Source: Candidatus Ligilactobacillus excrementigallinarum
GTDB lineage: Bacteria; Bacillota; Bacilli; Lactobacillales; Lactobacillaceae
Assembly: GCA_019114385.1 (NCBI GenBank)
Contig: DXFP01000010.1
Location: 1 to 53,125, forward strand
Direction: 5' to 3'
Length of the DNA stretch: 53,125 bases
In this document: positions 1 to 8,903 of the stretch, one piece after another
How the letters are laid out: each line of letters begins with the position of its first letter
Position numbering within the stretch: position 1 is the first letter of the stretch
Notes under the pieces: generated by a model
What the model was told of the DNA's origin: nothing
The model's database searches: none
Seen by the model: the letters and a program-made list of their open reading frames with translations, nothing else
Position numbers and translations under genes: made by a program

Positions 1-2
1 TG

Positions 3-231
<229 letters not shown>

Positions 232-251
232 TCACCTCAGATAATTATTTT

Positions 252-536
252 TTAGTCAACGATTGCCATGATATCACTATCATGCATAATCAAATATTTT
301 TCTCCATCATATTTAACTTCTGTACCGGCATATTTATCAAACAAGACTTTATCGCCTGCTTTAACACTAGGAACAGCTTTTGTACCGTTATCCAATGTCT
401 TACCTTCGCCAACTGCGATTACTTCACCTGTTTGAGGCTTTTCTTTAGCATTGCTTGCTAAAACAATTCCTCCAACTGTTTCTTCTTTTTCTTTTTCAAC
501 TTTTAAGACTACACGGTCTCCTAATGGTTTAAGCAC
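252..536 (-). CDS. groES: Co-chaperonin GroES
   Basis: GroES is the 10-kDa heptameric lid of the GroEL chamber. The protein is 94 residues, normal for the family. It has the N-terminal [11 protein letters not shown], the mobile-loop segment [11 protein letters not shown] and the C-terminal [10 protein letters not shown] chose the GTG at 534-536 because GGAGGG lies 7 bases upstream and the family starts at this point. An ATG further upstream (551) would add five unlikely residues and overlap the ribosome site. It is first gene of groES-groEL, behind a sigma-A promoter (597-625) bracketed by two CIRCE elements, so HrcA repression is expected. Confidence 0.97.
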   Translation of the reverse strand: MLKPLGDRVVLKVEKEKEETVGGIVLASNAKEKPQTGEVIAVGEGKTLDNGTKAVPSVKAGDKVLFDKYAGTEVKYDGEKYLIMHDSDIMAIVD

Positions 537-554
537 AATAAATCCCTCCATTTT

Positions 555-581
555 TTAGCACTCTTCATTGTTAAGTGCTAA
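555..581 (-). promoter_or_regulatory. CIRCE operator 1 (HrcA site)
   Basis: Inverted repeat TTAGCACTC, 9-base spacer, AAGTGCTAA. It matches the consensus TTAGCACTC-N9-GAGTGCTAA with one mismatch. It lies between the -10 box and groES, in the position where HrcA blocks transcription start. Confidence 0.95.
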
Positions 582-596
582 CTGATTACAATTATT

Positions 597-625
597 ACTA
601 TAATCGCTTTTGCAATAAAAAGCAA
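597..625 (-). promoter_or_regulatory. groESL sigma-A promoter
   Basis: On the minus strand, -35 TTGCTT (620-625) and -10 TATAGT (597-602) are separated by 17 bases. The promoter sits exactly between the two CIRCE elements. Confidence 0.85.
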
Positions 626-632
626 GCATTTT

Positions 633-659
633 TTATCACTCTCACCCTTAGAGTGCTAA
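633..659. promoter_or_regulatory. CIRCE operator 2
   Basis: Inverted repeat TTATCACTC, 9-base spacer, GAGTGCTAA, with one mismatch to the HrcA consensus. It is just upstream of the groESL -35 box and also just upstream of a possible promoter for the divergent gene at 712. HrcA could therefore touch both transcription units. Confidence 0.92.
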
Positions 660-664
660 TTTAA

Positions 665-694
665 TTTCGAAAAATTTCGGAAACATGCTACAAT
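665..694 (+). promoter_or_regulatory. Possible promoter for the CAAX protease gene
   Basis: A -10 box TACAAT (689-694) lies about 18 bases after a poor -35 (TTTCGA, 665-670). It starts six bases after CIRCE 2. The -10 is good and the -35 is weak. Confidence 0.4.
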
Positions 695-711
695 ATTGAT
701 ATTATCAATAC

Positions 712-1368
712 ATGAAAGAAGTTGATTTAATGGCACTTGAGAAGAATTCGCTCTCCATTCTTTTAGGGTATGTAGTAATTATGCTTTGCCAAATACTTGC
801 CCAAAAACTTTTCTGGTCATCTACATTATTGTATATAGTTTTAACCATTATCGGAATTTTAGGAACTGGTTTACTGCTCTTTTTAAATCATAAATTTAAA
901 TTTCAAAATCAAATTGAAAAAGACAAATCTCCAGCAACTGCAAAAATTATTTTATGGGGATTAGTGGGAACTGTGCTTGTCATTATTGGACAGTGGTTAA
1001 CCTTGCATCTAAGTCATTTACTTTTTCATACACCACTTTTTTCCAATAATACAGATCAGTTTTTAACTATTTTTCATCAAACACCCTTTTATGCTATCGA
1101 TATTGTACTGACCACACCAATTATTGAAGAACTTATTTTTAGAAAAGTTTTCTTCGGCAATTTGACCGCATACTTTAAACCATGGATTGCAGCCATTATT
1201 TCAAGTACATTATTTGCATTTGCACATCAAGATGGACACTTTTTAACGTATTTTGTGATGGGTTTAATTTTTGAATTTATTTACTTTAAAACACATGACA
1301 TTAAGGCTTCAATGATCAGTCATGCCGGATTAAATCTAATTGTGTTGCTTTGCAATGGAATTGTCTAG
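712..1368 (+). CDS. CPBP (CAAX/ABI) family intramembrane metalloprotease, YdiL-like
   Basis: This is a multi-pass membrane protein of the CAAX-protease/bacteriocin-processing family, 218 residues. The family signature is complete: EELIFR (EExxxR) near residue 140, a FAFAHQ segment (FxxxH) near 170 and SHAGLN (HxxxN) near 206. These residues form the glutamate/histidine catalytic centre within the membrane. Hydrophobic helices cover residues 10-60 and 85-110 and the C-terminal half. Relatives serve in bacteriocin maturation or self-immunity, but no bacteriocin gene lies nearby. B. subtilis has the related ydiL beside groES, so this is a conserved housekeeping location. The start is uncertain: ATG 712 has no ribosome site, while ATG 730 has a weak AAGAAG upstream. 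Confidence 0.88.
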   Translation: MKEVDLMALEKNSLSILLGYVVIMLCQILAQKLFWSSTLLYIVLTIIGILGTGLLLFLNHKFKFQNQIEKDKSPATAKIILWGLVGTVLVIIGQWLTLHLSHLLFHTPLFSNNTDQFLTIFHQTPFYAIDIVLTTPIIEELIFRKVFFGNLTAYFKPWIAAIISSTLFAFAHQDGHFLTYFVMGLIFEFIYFKTHDIKASMISHAGLNLIVLLCNGIV

Positions 1369-1371
1369 ATG

Positions 1372-1380
1372 TGGTAAAAT
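1372..1380 (+). promoter_or_regulatory. Extended -10 promoter for ydiF
   Basis: TGGTAAAAT is an extended -10 element (TG-n-TAAAAT). It overlaps the end of the preceding gene's region and lies 34 bases before the ydiF ATG. A TTGCAA -35 candidate lies 19 bases upstream. Confidence 0.5.
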
Positions 1381-1413
1381 AGAGAGAATATTAATTAGAA
1401 AGCAGGGACTTAA

Positions 1414-3363
1414 ATGCTCTTACTTCAAGCACAACATGTTGCACGTCACTTCGGCGCAGACGTGTTATTTGAAGATGTAAACTTAGATATCCAGGATCAT
1501 TCGCGCATCGGATTAGTTGGCCGCAATGGTGCTGGTAAATCAACTTTAATCAAAATGATTATGAGCGAACAAGAACCTAGTGAGGGTCAAATCGTTAAAA
1601 AGAAGGGACTTTCCATTGGATATTTAGCTCAAAATACAGGATTGGAATCTGATCAATCAATCTATAATGAAATGCGCAGTGTTTTTCATAATTTGATTGA
1701 AATGGAAAATCAGATTCATGAACTTGAAGTTCAAATTGCCTCACCGCAAATGGATTCAAATTCCCCTAAATATCAACATTTACTTAATCAGTATGATCAA
1801 TTAACACATGATTTTAAAGAACAAAATGGTTATGGCTTTGAAAATGAAATTAAAGCAGTGTTAAAAGGATTAGGTTTTGCAGAAGAAGATTTTGATCGTC
1901 CAATTCGTTCTCTATCAGGCGGTCAAAAAACACGTCTTGCTCTAGCAAAATTACTGTTAGAAAAACGTGATCTATTGATTTTGGATGAACCGACTAACCA
2001 CTTAGATATTGAAACTTTAACTTGGTTAGAAAATTATATTCAAAATTATACTGGAGCACTATTGATTGTTTCTCATGACCGATATTTTTTAGATAAAATC
2101 GTTAATGAAATTTACGAAATCTCTCACCATCATTCAAGTCATTACACTGGGAACTATTCTGACTATATTAAAGAAAAAGATGCCCGGTTGAAAGCCCAAT
2201 GGAAAGCTTATGAAAAACAACAAACTGAAATTAATCACTTGGAAGATTTCGTCAATAAAAATTTAGTACGTGCATCCACAACAAAACGAGCTCAAAGCAA
2301 ACGTAAGCAATTAGAAAAAATGGATCGCTTAGAACGCCCTGAAGGATATGAAAAAGAGCCTCATTTTCAATTTACCAGTGACCAGGAAAGTGGCGACTTA
2401 GTTCTACAAGTGACAGATGCTGCAATTGGATATGAGCAACAGATTTTATCAGAACCAATTAACCTTGAATTACGCAAACATAAAGTGCTGGCAATCGTTG
2501 GTCCAAACGGAATCGGCAAGTCTACTCTTCTGAAAAGTATCTTGGGAAAATTACCATTTATTAAAGGTTCTGCTCGTCTAGGGACGAATGTACATCCTGG
2601 ATACTATGATCAAGAACAGCAAAACTTGCATGCCAATAAAACCGTTTTAGATGAAATCTGGGATGACCATCCTACAACTCCCGAAAAAGATATTCGCTCA
2701 ATTCTTGGCAGTTTTCTTTTCCAAGGAGACGCAGTGAAAAAAATGGTTCACAGTCTTTCAGGCGGAGAAAAAGCACGTTTAATGTTAACCAAGTTGGCAA
2801 TGCAACATGATAATTTTCTCGTATTAGATGAACCGACTAATCACTTAGATATCGAAAGTAAAGAAGTTTTAGAAAAAGCCATTCAAGAATTTAACGGAAC
2901 GGTCTTATTCGTTTCTCACGATCGGTATTTTATCAATAAGGTAGCAAGTGAAGTCATTGAAATTAGTCCTGAAGGTAGCACTCTTTATCTTGGTAATTAT
3001 GATTACTATGTTGCTAAAAAAGAAGAACAACAGTTACTGGCACAGACTCAAACAGAAAAGGACCAACCTGAAGTTCAAACCAATCAAAAAACTTCTTCTG
3101 GAAAACTTGATTATCAACAGAGTAAAGAGCAACAGAAAAAACAACGCAAACTTCAACGGGAAGTTGACAAACTAGAAAATCAAGTTGAACAACTTGAAGA
3201 ACAAAAAAATGACATTGAAAATCAAATGACTCTTCCGGAAAACTTTAATGATGTAGAAAAAATGCAAAAATTACAATCCCAACTTGAAAAAATAACTCAA
3301 GATTTAAATCAAACTGAAAGTGACTGGGAAACAAAACTAGAAGAATTAGATACTTTTAGTTAA
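1414..3363 (+). CDS. ydiF: ABC-F ATPase YdiF (ribosome-associated)
   Basis: The protein has two fused ABC ATPase domains and no membrane segments, the ABC-F layout of translation factors that bind the ribosomal E site. Domain 1 (about residues 1-235) has Walker A GRNGAGKST, signature LSGGQKTRLALAKLLL and LDEPTNHLDI. Domain 2 (about 325-535) has GPNGIGKST, LSGGEKARLML and a second LDEPTNHLDI. The linker (about 240-320) is the charged P-site tRNA-interaction motif. Residues 545-649 form a long Glu/Gln/Lys-rich coiled coil. Length (649) and location beside tsaD and near groES match B. subtilis YdiF. This group is usually housekeeping. No sequence here marks it as an antibiotic-resistance ABC-F. 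Confidence 0.93.
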   Translation: MLLLQAQHVARHFGADVLFEDVNLDIQDHSRIGLVGRNGAGKSTLIKMIMSEQEPSEGQIVKKKGLSIGYLAQNTGLESDQSIYNEMRSVFHNLIEMENQIHELEVQIASPQMDSNSPKYQHLLNQYDQLTHDFKEQNGYGFENEIKAVLKGLGFAEEDFDRPIRSLSGGQKTRLALAKLLLEKRDLLILDEPTNHLDIETLTWLENYIQNYTGALLIVSHDRYFLDKIVNEIYEISHHHSSHYTGNYSDYIKEKDARLKAQWKAYEKQQTEINHLEDFVNKNLVRASTTKRAQSKRKQLEKMDRLERPEGYEKEPHFQFTSDQESGDLVLQVTDAAIGYEQQILSEPINLELRKHKVLAIVGPNGIGKSTLLKSILGKLPFIKGSARLGTNVHPGYYDQEQQNLHANKTVLDEIWDDHPTTPEKDIRSILGSFLFQGDAVKKMVHSLSGGEKARLMLTKLAMQHDNFLVLDEPTNHLDIESKEVLEKAIQEFNGTVLFVSHDRYFINKVASEVIEISPEGSTLYLGNYDYYVAKKEEQQLLAQTQTEKDQPEVQTNQKTSSGKLDYQQSKEQQKKQRKLQREVDKLENQVEQLEEQKNDIENQMTLPENFNDVEKMQKLQSQLEKITQDLNQTESDWETKLEELDTFS

Positions 3364-3380
3364 AATTACACTAAAACGTA

Positions 3381-3464
3381 AAACCGGACACGCCTGTAAG
3401 GTAGATTCTTCGAATCACAAAATAATGATTTAAAGAATTCTGTACTTACAGGCGTGTCCGTTTA
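3381..3464. repeat. Dispersed hairpin element, copy 1 (long hairpin)
   Basis: A perfect 16-bp inverted repeat, CGGACACGCCTGTAAG at 3385-3400 and its complement at 3445-3460, encloses a 44-base loop. The loop holds a further helix (TTCTT with AAGAA, AATC with GATT). A on the left and T on the right make it a candidate terminator for both directions. It follows ydiF by 20 bases. Confidence 0.85.
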
Positions 3465-3481
3465 TTTATGCAAATTTAAAA

Positions 3482-3619
3482 GAAGGTATGACATAAGTTC
3501 AGCCTCTATTTATATATCCGTATAATCGGATTCCAAAACAAACAGGCATGTCTGTAAATTCAAAACCTCCGAATCAATACTACGTAATTCGTTCGTTTTT
3601 CCTTACAACATGCCTGTTT
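3482..3619. repeat. Dispersed hairpin element, copy 2 (short hairpin, linker, long hairpin)
   Basis: The order is a decayed short hairpin (3482-3507, ending CAGCCTCT), the linker TATATCCGTATAATCGGAT (about 3512-3532) and a long hairpin (3540-3619) closed by AAACAGGCATGT and ACATGCCTGTTT. The same modules in the same order occur at 39089-39236. With copy 1 it fills the whole convergent gap between ydiF and the MFS gene. Copies 1 and 2 may be a head-to-head pair sharing one short hairpin. Confidence 0.82.
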
Positions 3620-3647
3620 AGGGTGTCTTATCACACCTTCATCACTT

Positions 3648-4826
3648 TTAATAAATTATTTCTTTCTTTTCCATTAACCAATTCATGATTGTCATTAACA
3701 CGGTCAAAATTAACAAACACCATGTGACTAATGTCCATGAGTGGAATAATGTATGTCCATATCCAAAAATAAAGGGACCAATCGCAGCGATTAAATAACC
3801 GCCCGCTTGACTCATACCTGACAATTCTGCACTGCGTTGTGCGGTTGAGGCTTTTAATGAAAAACTGGTCATCAAATATGGGAACAATGCTCCAGTTGAA
3901 CACCCAATCAACAATGTCACAACTAACCAGTAACCAAAACTGCTTTGTTGATGTAACAACATTGCCACTCCAATAATTCCAAGTGAATCAAAGCCTAAAA
4001 TAACCCACCGCCGAGATTTTAAAGCTAGTTTTTCAATAAAGGCAGGTAAGATAATTGAAAATGGAATTCCAATCAATGAGTAAATCCCAGATAAATTGCC
4101 AGCTGCGGTTTGAGACAAGCCTGCATCTGAGGCCATGGTTGGTAACCAAGTCAATCCAGTATAAAAAAGTAAAGACTGTAAACCGCTAAATAATAACATT
4201 ATCCAAGCATCTTTATTTTTCCAGACCGAATCCTTAATCGCATCTGTCTGCTCTGCAGTTTCATTTGAAATATGCTGGTCACCTTTAAGATTGACTAACC
4301 ATATTCCCCAAGTTAACAGCACCAAACCAGTAATAATAATCAACAATGTTTTCCAGGAAGAACCTTGAGTAATTGGAACCGCCAAGGCAGACATCAACGC
4401 CGTCGCACAGGTCATTACAGTCGTGTAAATAGAAGTAATAATTCCAATCCGATTAGGAAAATAATTCATAACCGCTGCCGGCATTAAAACGTTTAAGAAG
4501 GCAATTGCCATTCCAATCAGAGCTGTTCCAATAAATAAAAACGGAACATTAAAAATTCGAACTAACGAACCTAAAGCTAATACAATTAATACTCCTACAA
4601 AGGTAGCTGCATAACCAAAACGAGATGCAATTTTTGAAGCAAATGGTGAACAAATAGCAAACATCAAAAGGGGTATTGTGGTCAATGTTCCTAATTCACC
4701 TACTGGAATATGCAATCCTTGCGCAATATTAGTTAAGACTGGTGGAATCGAGGTAAATGGTACCCGTAATACCAAGCCAATCATAATCAAGCCAATTAAT
4801 AATAAATTCGAGCTTTTTTTCTTCAT
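3648..4826 (-). CDS. MFS transporter, CynX/NimT family
   Basis: A 392-residue carrier with about 12 predicted membrane helices and a central cytoplasmic loop near residues 190-205 (Glu/Asp/Lys-rich). The N-terminal stretch [15 protein letters not shown] followed by a short loop and the cytoplasmic ASRFG segment is like CynX/NimT/YeaN proteins, which move cyanate or small organic solutes. The substrate cannot be told from sequence. Its ATG overlaps the tsaD stop by four bases (ATGA), so it is the last gene of the tsaB-rimI-tsaD operon and is probably translationally coupled. No cyanase or nitroimidazole gene lies nearby. The 3' end faces ydiF, with two dispersed hairpins between. Confidence 0.85.
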   Translation of the reverse strand: MKKKSSNLLLIGLIMIGLVLRVPFTSIPPVLTNIAQGLHIPVGELGTLTTIPLLMFAICSPFASKIASRFGYAATFVGVLIVLALGSLVRIFNVPFLFIGTALIGMAIAFLNVLMPAAVMNYFPNRIGIITSIYTTVMTCATALMSALAVPITQGSSWKTLLIIITGLVLLTWGIWLVNLKGDQHISNETAEQTDAIKDSVWKNKDAWIMLLFSGLQSLLFYTGLTWLPTMASDAGLSQTAAGNLSGIYSLIGIPFSIILPAFIEKLALKSRRWVILGFDSLGIIGVAMLLHQQSSFGYWLVVTLLIGCSTGALFPYLMTSFSLKASTAQRSAELSGMSQAGGYLIAAIGPFIFGYGHTLFHSWTLVTWCLLILTVLMTIMNWLMEKKEIIY

Positions 4827-5857
4827 TTTGTTTCTTCAATCCAATCAAATTCTAAACTTGGATCAGCATTCAAATCCAATCCTGCACGTACACCATGTTG
4901 ATAAGCAACATAGCCAGCTGCACCAATCATGGCTGCGTTATCACCGCATAATTTAAGAGGTGCCTTAAGAAGTTCAACTTCAGGAAATGCAGTTAACTCC
5001 TGATCCAAACGTTCACGTAAACCAGAATTTGCAGCTACCCCACCAGCTAAAATCAATTGTTTAACTGGGAATGTGCGTAAAGCTTTTACCGTCTTTTCGG
5101 CTAAAACATCTACTACGCTAGCTTGAAAACTAGCAGCTAAGTCTTTTTTATCTAGTTTTTCACCAACTTGATCTGCATGATGAACTGTATTAATAAAAGC
5201 ACTCTTCAAACCACTAAAACTAAAATCAAAATTGTCTTCTTTTTCCATTGCCCGTGGGAAATTAAAAGTATCTTTTCCTTGGTGAGCTAATTGATCAATT
5301 TCTTTTCCTGCTGGATAATTAATATTTAATACTCGTCCAACTTTATCATAGGCTTCACCGGCTGCATCATCCCGAGTTTCACCAATAATTTCAAACTGAT
5401 TTTCTGCAGGTAAATAAACTAATTCAGTGTGGCCTCCCGAAACCAACAATGCCAATGCAGGAAATTTAATTTCACCAACATATCGAGCAGCATAAATATG
5501 CCCCGCCATATGATTTACTGGGATTAATGGTAAATGATGGGCAAATGCCACTGCCTTAGCTGCAGTTACTCCGATTAATAAAGAACCGACTAGCCCAGGA
5601 CCATAAGTAACAGCTACCGCATCCAAATCAGAATAATCTACCTTCGCCTCTGCTAAAGCATCTTTAATACAAGCCGTAATTACTTCAATATGATGACGAC
5701 TAGCAACTTCTGGCACTACGCCGCCAAAACGCTGATGACTTTTAATTTGAGTAGCAACAATATTGGATAAAATTCGACATCCATTTTCAATGACTGCTAC
5801 ACTGGTTTCGTCACAGCTTGATTCAAATGCTAATATTAAATTTCTATCTTTCGCCAT
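4823..5857 (-). CDS. tsaD: tRNA threonylcarbamoyladenosine transferase TsaD
   Basis: TsaD moves the threonylcarbamoyl group from threonylcarbamoyl-AMP to A37 of ANN-decoding tRNAs, working with TsaB and TsaE. The protein is 344 residues, normal length. Visible family marks are the nucleotide-binding start [14 protein letters not shown], the metal-binding ASRHH (His near 110-115) and HMAGH, plus VSGGHTELV and [10 protein letters not shown]. Its ATG overlaps the rimI stop by one base (TAATG) and its stop overlaps the MFS start. tsaB, rimI and tsaD thus form one tight operon. tsaE is not in this window. Confidence 0.97.
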   Translation of the reverse strand: MAKDRNLILAFESSCDETSVAVIENGCRILSNIVATQIKSHQRFGGVVPEVASRHHIEVITACIKDALAEAKVDYSDLDAVAVTYGPGLVGSLLIGVTAAKAVAFAHHLPLIPVNHMAGHIYAARYVGEIKFPALALLVSGGHTELVYLPAENQFEIIGETRDDAAGEAYDKVGRVLNINYPAGKEIDQLAHQGKDTFNFPRAMEKEDNFDFSFSGLKSAFINTVHHADQVGEKLDKKDLAASFQASVVDVLAEKTVKALRTFPVKQLILAGGVAANSGLRERLDQELTAFPEVELLKAPLKLCGDNAAMIGAAGYVAYQHGVRAGLDLNADPSLEFDWIEETK

Positions 5858-6426
5858 TATTTCTCACCTTTAAATGTATATCCAAATTCATAGGCATTTT
5901 CATCGTTATCTGCAAAATACCGATGTTTAATTTTTTCTTTTTCAAAGCCAAGTTCTTTGTAAAATTTTTGACCTTGCAAGTTACTTTGCCGGACATCTAA
6001 AGCAACTCGTTTACTGCCCATTTTTTCCGCTTCTTTAAGAATAATTTGCAACATTTTCGTTGCAATTCCTCTTCCTTGAAAACGCGGCATAATTGCAATA
6101 TCAGTAATCCGTGCTTCACTATGTTGATAATCGCATGCCACATAAGCAACCACGCGATCTTCAAATCTTACTAATAAGACTAAACAGCGTGCTTGATCAT
6201 TTAATTGTTTTTCAAAAACAGAATAGTCAGTAGGAGTTTTCCCGTTGTAAACAGCACGCTCTACCGAAAGCATCTCAGGGATTGCAGGCACTACTGCCCG
6301 ACAGAAAAGATAATCTTTACCATCTAATTTGATATTTTGATTTTCAAAATCAATTTCTTTTAAATTCGTTCTTTTTTGCAAAACACGTTGTAATCTGGTT
6401 CTAAACTTTTTCAACATAATTCCCAT
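5857..6426 (-). CDS. rimI: Ribosomal-protein alanine N-acetyltransferase RimI-like
   Basis: A GNAT-fold acetyltransferase, expected to acetylate the N-terminus of ribosomal protein S18 or a similar target. The acetyl-CoA loop [10 protein letters not shown] is near residue 130. It is preceded by the beta strand RITDIAIMP and followed by [20 protein letters not shown]. At 189 residues it is longer than classic RimI (about 150), because of a basic N-terminal extension (residues 1-30, [15 protein letters not shown]). The ATG at 6426 has AGAGGAG ten bases upstream and lies inside tsaB. A second ATG at 6417 is possible. Its place between tsaB and tsaD is the usual Firmicute order. Confidence 0.9.
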   Translation of the reverse strand: MGIMLKKFRTRLQRVLQKRTNLKEIDFENQNIKLDGKDYLFCRAVVPAIPEMLSVERAVYNGKTPTDYSVFEKQLNDQARCLVLLVRFEDRVVAYVACDYQHSEARITDIAIMPRFQGRGIATKMLQIILKEAEKMGSKRVALDVRQSNLQGQKFYKELGFEKEKIKHRYFADNDENAYEFGYTFKGEK

Positions 6427-7132
6427 GATGATTTTTCTCCTCTGGATGTTTTTCCATCCATTGTAATTCTGCTTGAGTTAATCGTCGATATTGAGGTACA
6501 AAACTGTCAATATCACTTGGTGTTAATTGACGTCCAATACGTCCTAATATAGCAGCTTGCGGTACTTGATAATTTGCATTAGCAAATGTATAGGGTACAG
6601 TTAATTTTTGTTTTGCAGTTTCTTTAAATTCTGTTTTTTCGTTTCCCACAAAAATAATTTCTTGTCCTAAATCATTCAACATCATTAACAATCTCTCAAA
6701 ACTTAAATGTTGATCCGCTAGTACACTTACTAATTGTTGATTCTTCCATTGATATGCACCAGTAAAGACATTCAAATTCCGAGCATCAAAGTATGGAACA
6801 ATTAACTTATCTTGTTGAACAGGTAAATTAGCGGCTACCACTTGTAAACTTGAAACTCCAACTAATTCTTTATTTAAAGTTGATGCTAAAGTTTTAGCAG
6901 CAGTTACTCCTATTCTTAATCCGGTATATGATCCCGGTCCTTCAGCAACTACAAAGCGATCAATATCTGCGGGATTTAAGTGACAATCTTCAAGTAATTG
7001 GGCAATCATGGGCATCAAGGTCACACTATGATTCCGCGATAAATTTGTAGTCTTAGTTACTAACAGCTTATCATCATCCAAAACCGCTACCGACAGCGGC
7101 TGATTTGATGTATCAATTGCTAAAATTTTCAT
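6401..7132 (-). CDS. tsaB: tRNA threonylcarbamoyladenosine biosynthesis protein TsaB
   Basis: TsaB is the inactive paralogue of TsaD that scaffolds the t6A synthase complex. The N-terminus MKILAIDTSNQPLSVAV and the motif EGPGSYTGLRIGVTAAKTL (about residues 66-84) are diagnostic. The protein is 243 residues. I start it at the ATG at 7132, with AGGACGG just upstream. The open frame extends 21 codons further up, but these encode an unrelated hydrophobic stretch. The 3' end overlaps rimI by 26 bases. The gene begins the tsaB-rimI-tsaD-MFS operon. Confidence 0.95.
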   Translation of the reverse strand: MKILAIDTSNQPLSVAVLDDDKLLVTKTTNLSRNHSVTLMPMIAQLLEDCHLNPADIDRFVVAEGPGSYTGLRIGVTAAKTLASTLNKELVGVSSLQVVAANLPVQQDKLIVPYFDARNLNVFTGAYQWKNQQLVSVLADQHLSFERLLMMLNDLGQEIIFVGNEKTEFKETAKQKLTVPYTFANANYQVPQAAILGRIGRQLTPSDIDSFVPQYRRLTQAELQWMEKHPEEKNHHGNYVEKV

Positions 7133-7202
7133 TTTTCCGTCCTCATTATCTAAAATCATAAACATAATAACATAATTCAGAAATATAACAACCATTTATA
7201 AT

Positions 7203-7253
7203 CAAAAAATGCCAATCACAAGCAATCTTGATAACTTGGTAATCAGCACTTGC
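7203..7253 (-). terminator. Possible terminator after the thioesterase gene
   Basis: The 60-base gap holds AAGCAA and TTGCTT arms on the minus strand, followed by a T run (GCATTTTTTG). The loop is long and pairing is imperfect, so this is a weak call. Confidence 0.35.
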
Positions 7254-7255
7254 TT

Positions 7256-7996
7256 TTATTTTAAAGGTTGCCACTTCACTTCAGCAACACAGCTTAGCTT
7301 ATCGCCAACTGTAATTTGATGTAAACTAACATTTTCATCTTGCAAAAATTCAGTCTTACTATCCACTACTTCGCCATAACGGACTTCATTTTTATAAACG
7401 ATATTAAAATGTTGTACTTCATGCGTTTTTAAAAATTCTTCCGGTAATGTATCCAGCATCCAGTCGAAATAATGAATATTATTCACATGTTGATTACTAT
7501 CGATATCCATAAAACGTACGCGATATCGCTTATCATAATCAACTTTTTCAACTGCGCGCGGATTAGCTAACCGTTCTAACTTTGTAGTATATTCGCCTTC
7601 GTACGGTCCAATAATTTCATCTTTAATCCGTGCAATTTTCCGTTGTTTCTTATCCATCAATGCAAAAACAGTATGCATGTGCACAATTTCTTGGTTATTT
7701 TCATCATGCATATAGAAATCACGATAACAGAAGTACCGATTATATGACTTTGCCACTGTAGTAATCTTGATTTTTTCATGTTCCTTTGGTAAGCGAGTTA
7801 CGTCAATCAAATTTTGAGTAACAATCCAGCCATATCCCATTTCATCTAATTTTTCAGTAGAGACTCCTAACTTCTCACTTTGAATTGTTGATACTAACAT
7901 ACATAAATCAACTAAATTTCCAATATTAAGTCGTCCTGTGACATTTGTTTCATAATAAACAACTTGATGTTCTTCAGTATATTTTTTACCTGACAT
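7256..7996 (-). CDS. Acyl-ACP thioesterase (FatA/FatB type)
   Basis: This releases free fatty acids from acyl carrier protein, a soluble cytosolic enzyme made of two hotdog domains. It is 246 residues, the usual bacterial length. Features are the N-terminal hotdog with the helix after YYETNVTGRLNIGNL, the segment WIVTQNLIDVTRLP, and the second hotdog motif MDIDSNQHVNNIHYFDWML (about residues 160-180), which contains the catalytic Asn and His. I start it at ATG 7996, with AGAAGTG upstream. A TTG at 8014 could add six residues. It follows rsmI by about 22 bases and may be read with it. Confidence 0.92.
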   Translation of the reverse strand: MSGKKYTEEHQVVYYETNVTGRLNIGNLVDLCMLVSTIQSEKLGVSTEKLDEMGYGWIVTQNLIDVTRLPKEHEKIKITTVAKSYNRYFCYRDFYMHDENNQEIVHMHTVFALMDKKQRKIARIKDEIIGPYEGEYTTKLERLANPRAVEKVDYDKRYRVRFMDIDSNQHVNNIHYFDWMLDTLPEEFLKTHEVQHFNIVYKNEVRYGEVVDSKTEFLQDENVSLHQITVGDKLSCVAEVKWQPLK

Positions 7997-8018
7997 TCTC
8001 GGCACTTCTTTCAAATTT

Positions 8019-8903
8019 TTAATTTATTCCATGAAATTCATTGTATACTTCTTGCTTCTTTAAATGATGTAATTTGGCCACTTGCTTTATCGCTGCATTC
8101 GGCTTTAACCCATCATTATCAATTAAACGTTGGACCTGCTCAACAATCGGCAACTCATCTTGAGCTGCTTCCTCAATTTCAACATTTGAATTGCCTTCAA
8201 CAATAAGAACAAATTCTCCGCGGATTTCAGCTGTTTTACTCCATTCAACTGCATCTGCAAGTGTTCCCCGCAAATATTCTTCATATTTTTTGGTTAATTC
8301 GCGACATAATACAATTTTACGTTGTTCGCCAAAAACTTTCGCCATGTTTTGCAAAGTCTTTCCCAAACGATGCGGTGCTTCATAGTAAATTTGCGTAAAT
8401 TCTTGTTGATTTAATTTAGTTAAAACTTCAACTTGTTCACTCTTTTTTCGAGGCAAAAAGCCATAGAACATGAATGGTTGAGGAACTAATCCTGAAGCAA
8501 TCAAGGCCGTTAAAAAAGCACTTGGACCCGGAATCGCAATTACGCGAATTGCATGCTCAATACAACTTTCAACTAATTCATGCCCTGGATCACTGATAGA
8601 TGGCATTCCTGCATCACTTACTTGTGCAATATTTTGGCCATTTTCCAGTAATTCAATTAATTCTGGAATGCGTTCTTGAGTATTAAATTTATGAAAACTA
8701 ATCTGCTTTGTTTTGATTTCAAAATGGTTTAATAATTTTTGAGTATTGCGTGTATCTTCTGCCGCAATCCAATCAACTTCAGATAAAACTTCGATCGCGC
8801 GCGGCGACATATCTCCTAAATTTCCAATCGGAGTCGGAACGAGATACAACGCTCCTTTAGTTGAATCATCATTTTGAAAACTACTAATTCGTTGTATTGT
8901 CAT
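8019..8903 (-). CDS. rsmI: 16S rRNA 2'-O-methyltransferase RsmI
   Basis: RsmI methylates the ribose of C1402 in 16S rRNA. The tetrapyrrole-methylase-fold motifs are clear: GALYLVPTPIGNLGDMSPRA at the N-terminus, AAEDTRNTQKLL, VSDAGMPSISDPGHELV and AIPGPSAFLTALIASGL. The protein is 294 residues from the ATG at 8903, which has GGAG six bases upstream. The upstream ATG at 8915 overlaps that ribosome site. The start lies inside the 3' end of yabA (20-base overlap), the order yabA-rsmI seen in many Firmicutes. Confidence 0.96.
   Translation of the reverse strand: MTIQRISSFQNDDSTKGALYLVPTPIGNLGDMSPRAIEVLSEVDWIAAEDTRNTQKLLNHFEIKTKQISFHKFNTQERIPELIELLENGQNIAQVSDAGMPSISDPGHELVESCIEHAIRVIAIPGPSAFLTALIASGLVPQPFMFYGFLPRKKSEQVEVLTKLNQQEFTQIYYEAPHRLGKTLQNMAKVFGEQRKIVLCRELTKKYEEYLRGTLADAVEWSKTAEIRGEFVLIVEGNSNVEIEEAAQDELPIVEQVQRLIDNDGLKPNAAIKQVAKLHHLKKQEVYNEFHGIN

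Noticed and set aside
712..1368. CAAX protease as bacteriocin immunity
   Set aside because: No precursor peptide, double-glycine leader or ABC exporter is nearby, and the location beside groES is conserved housekeeping.
1414..3363. ABC-F protein as an antibiotic-resistance gene
   Set aside because: Length, domain order and neighbours match housekeeping YdiF, and nothing points to a resistance subtype.
3385..3460. Long hairpins as a CRISPR array or insertion-sequence ends
   Set aside because: They are single, spaced copies with internal structure, without regular spacers, transposase genes or clear target duplications.
7203..7253. Another copy of the dispersed hairpin element
   Set aside because: It has neither the short-hairpin nor the linker sequence, and pairing is poor.
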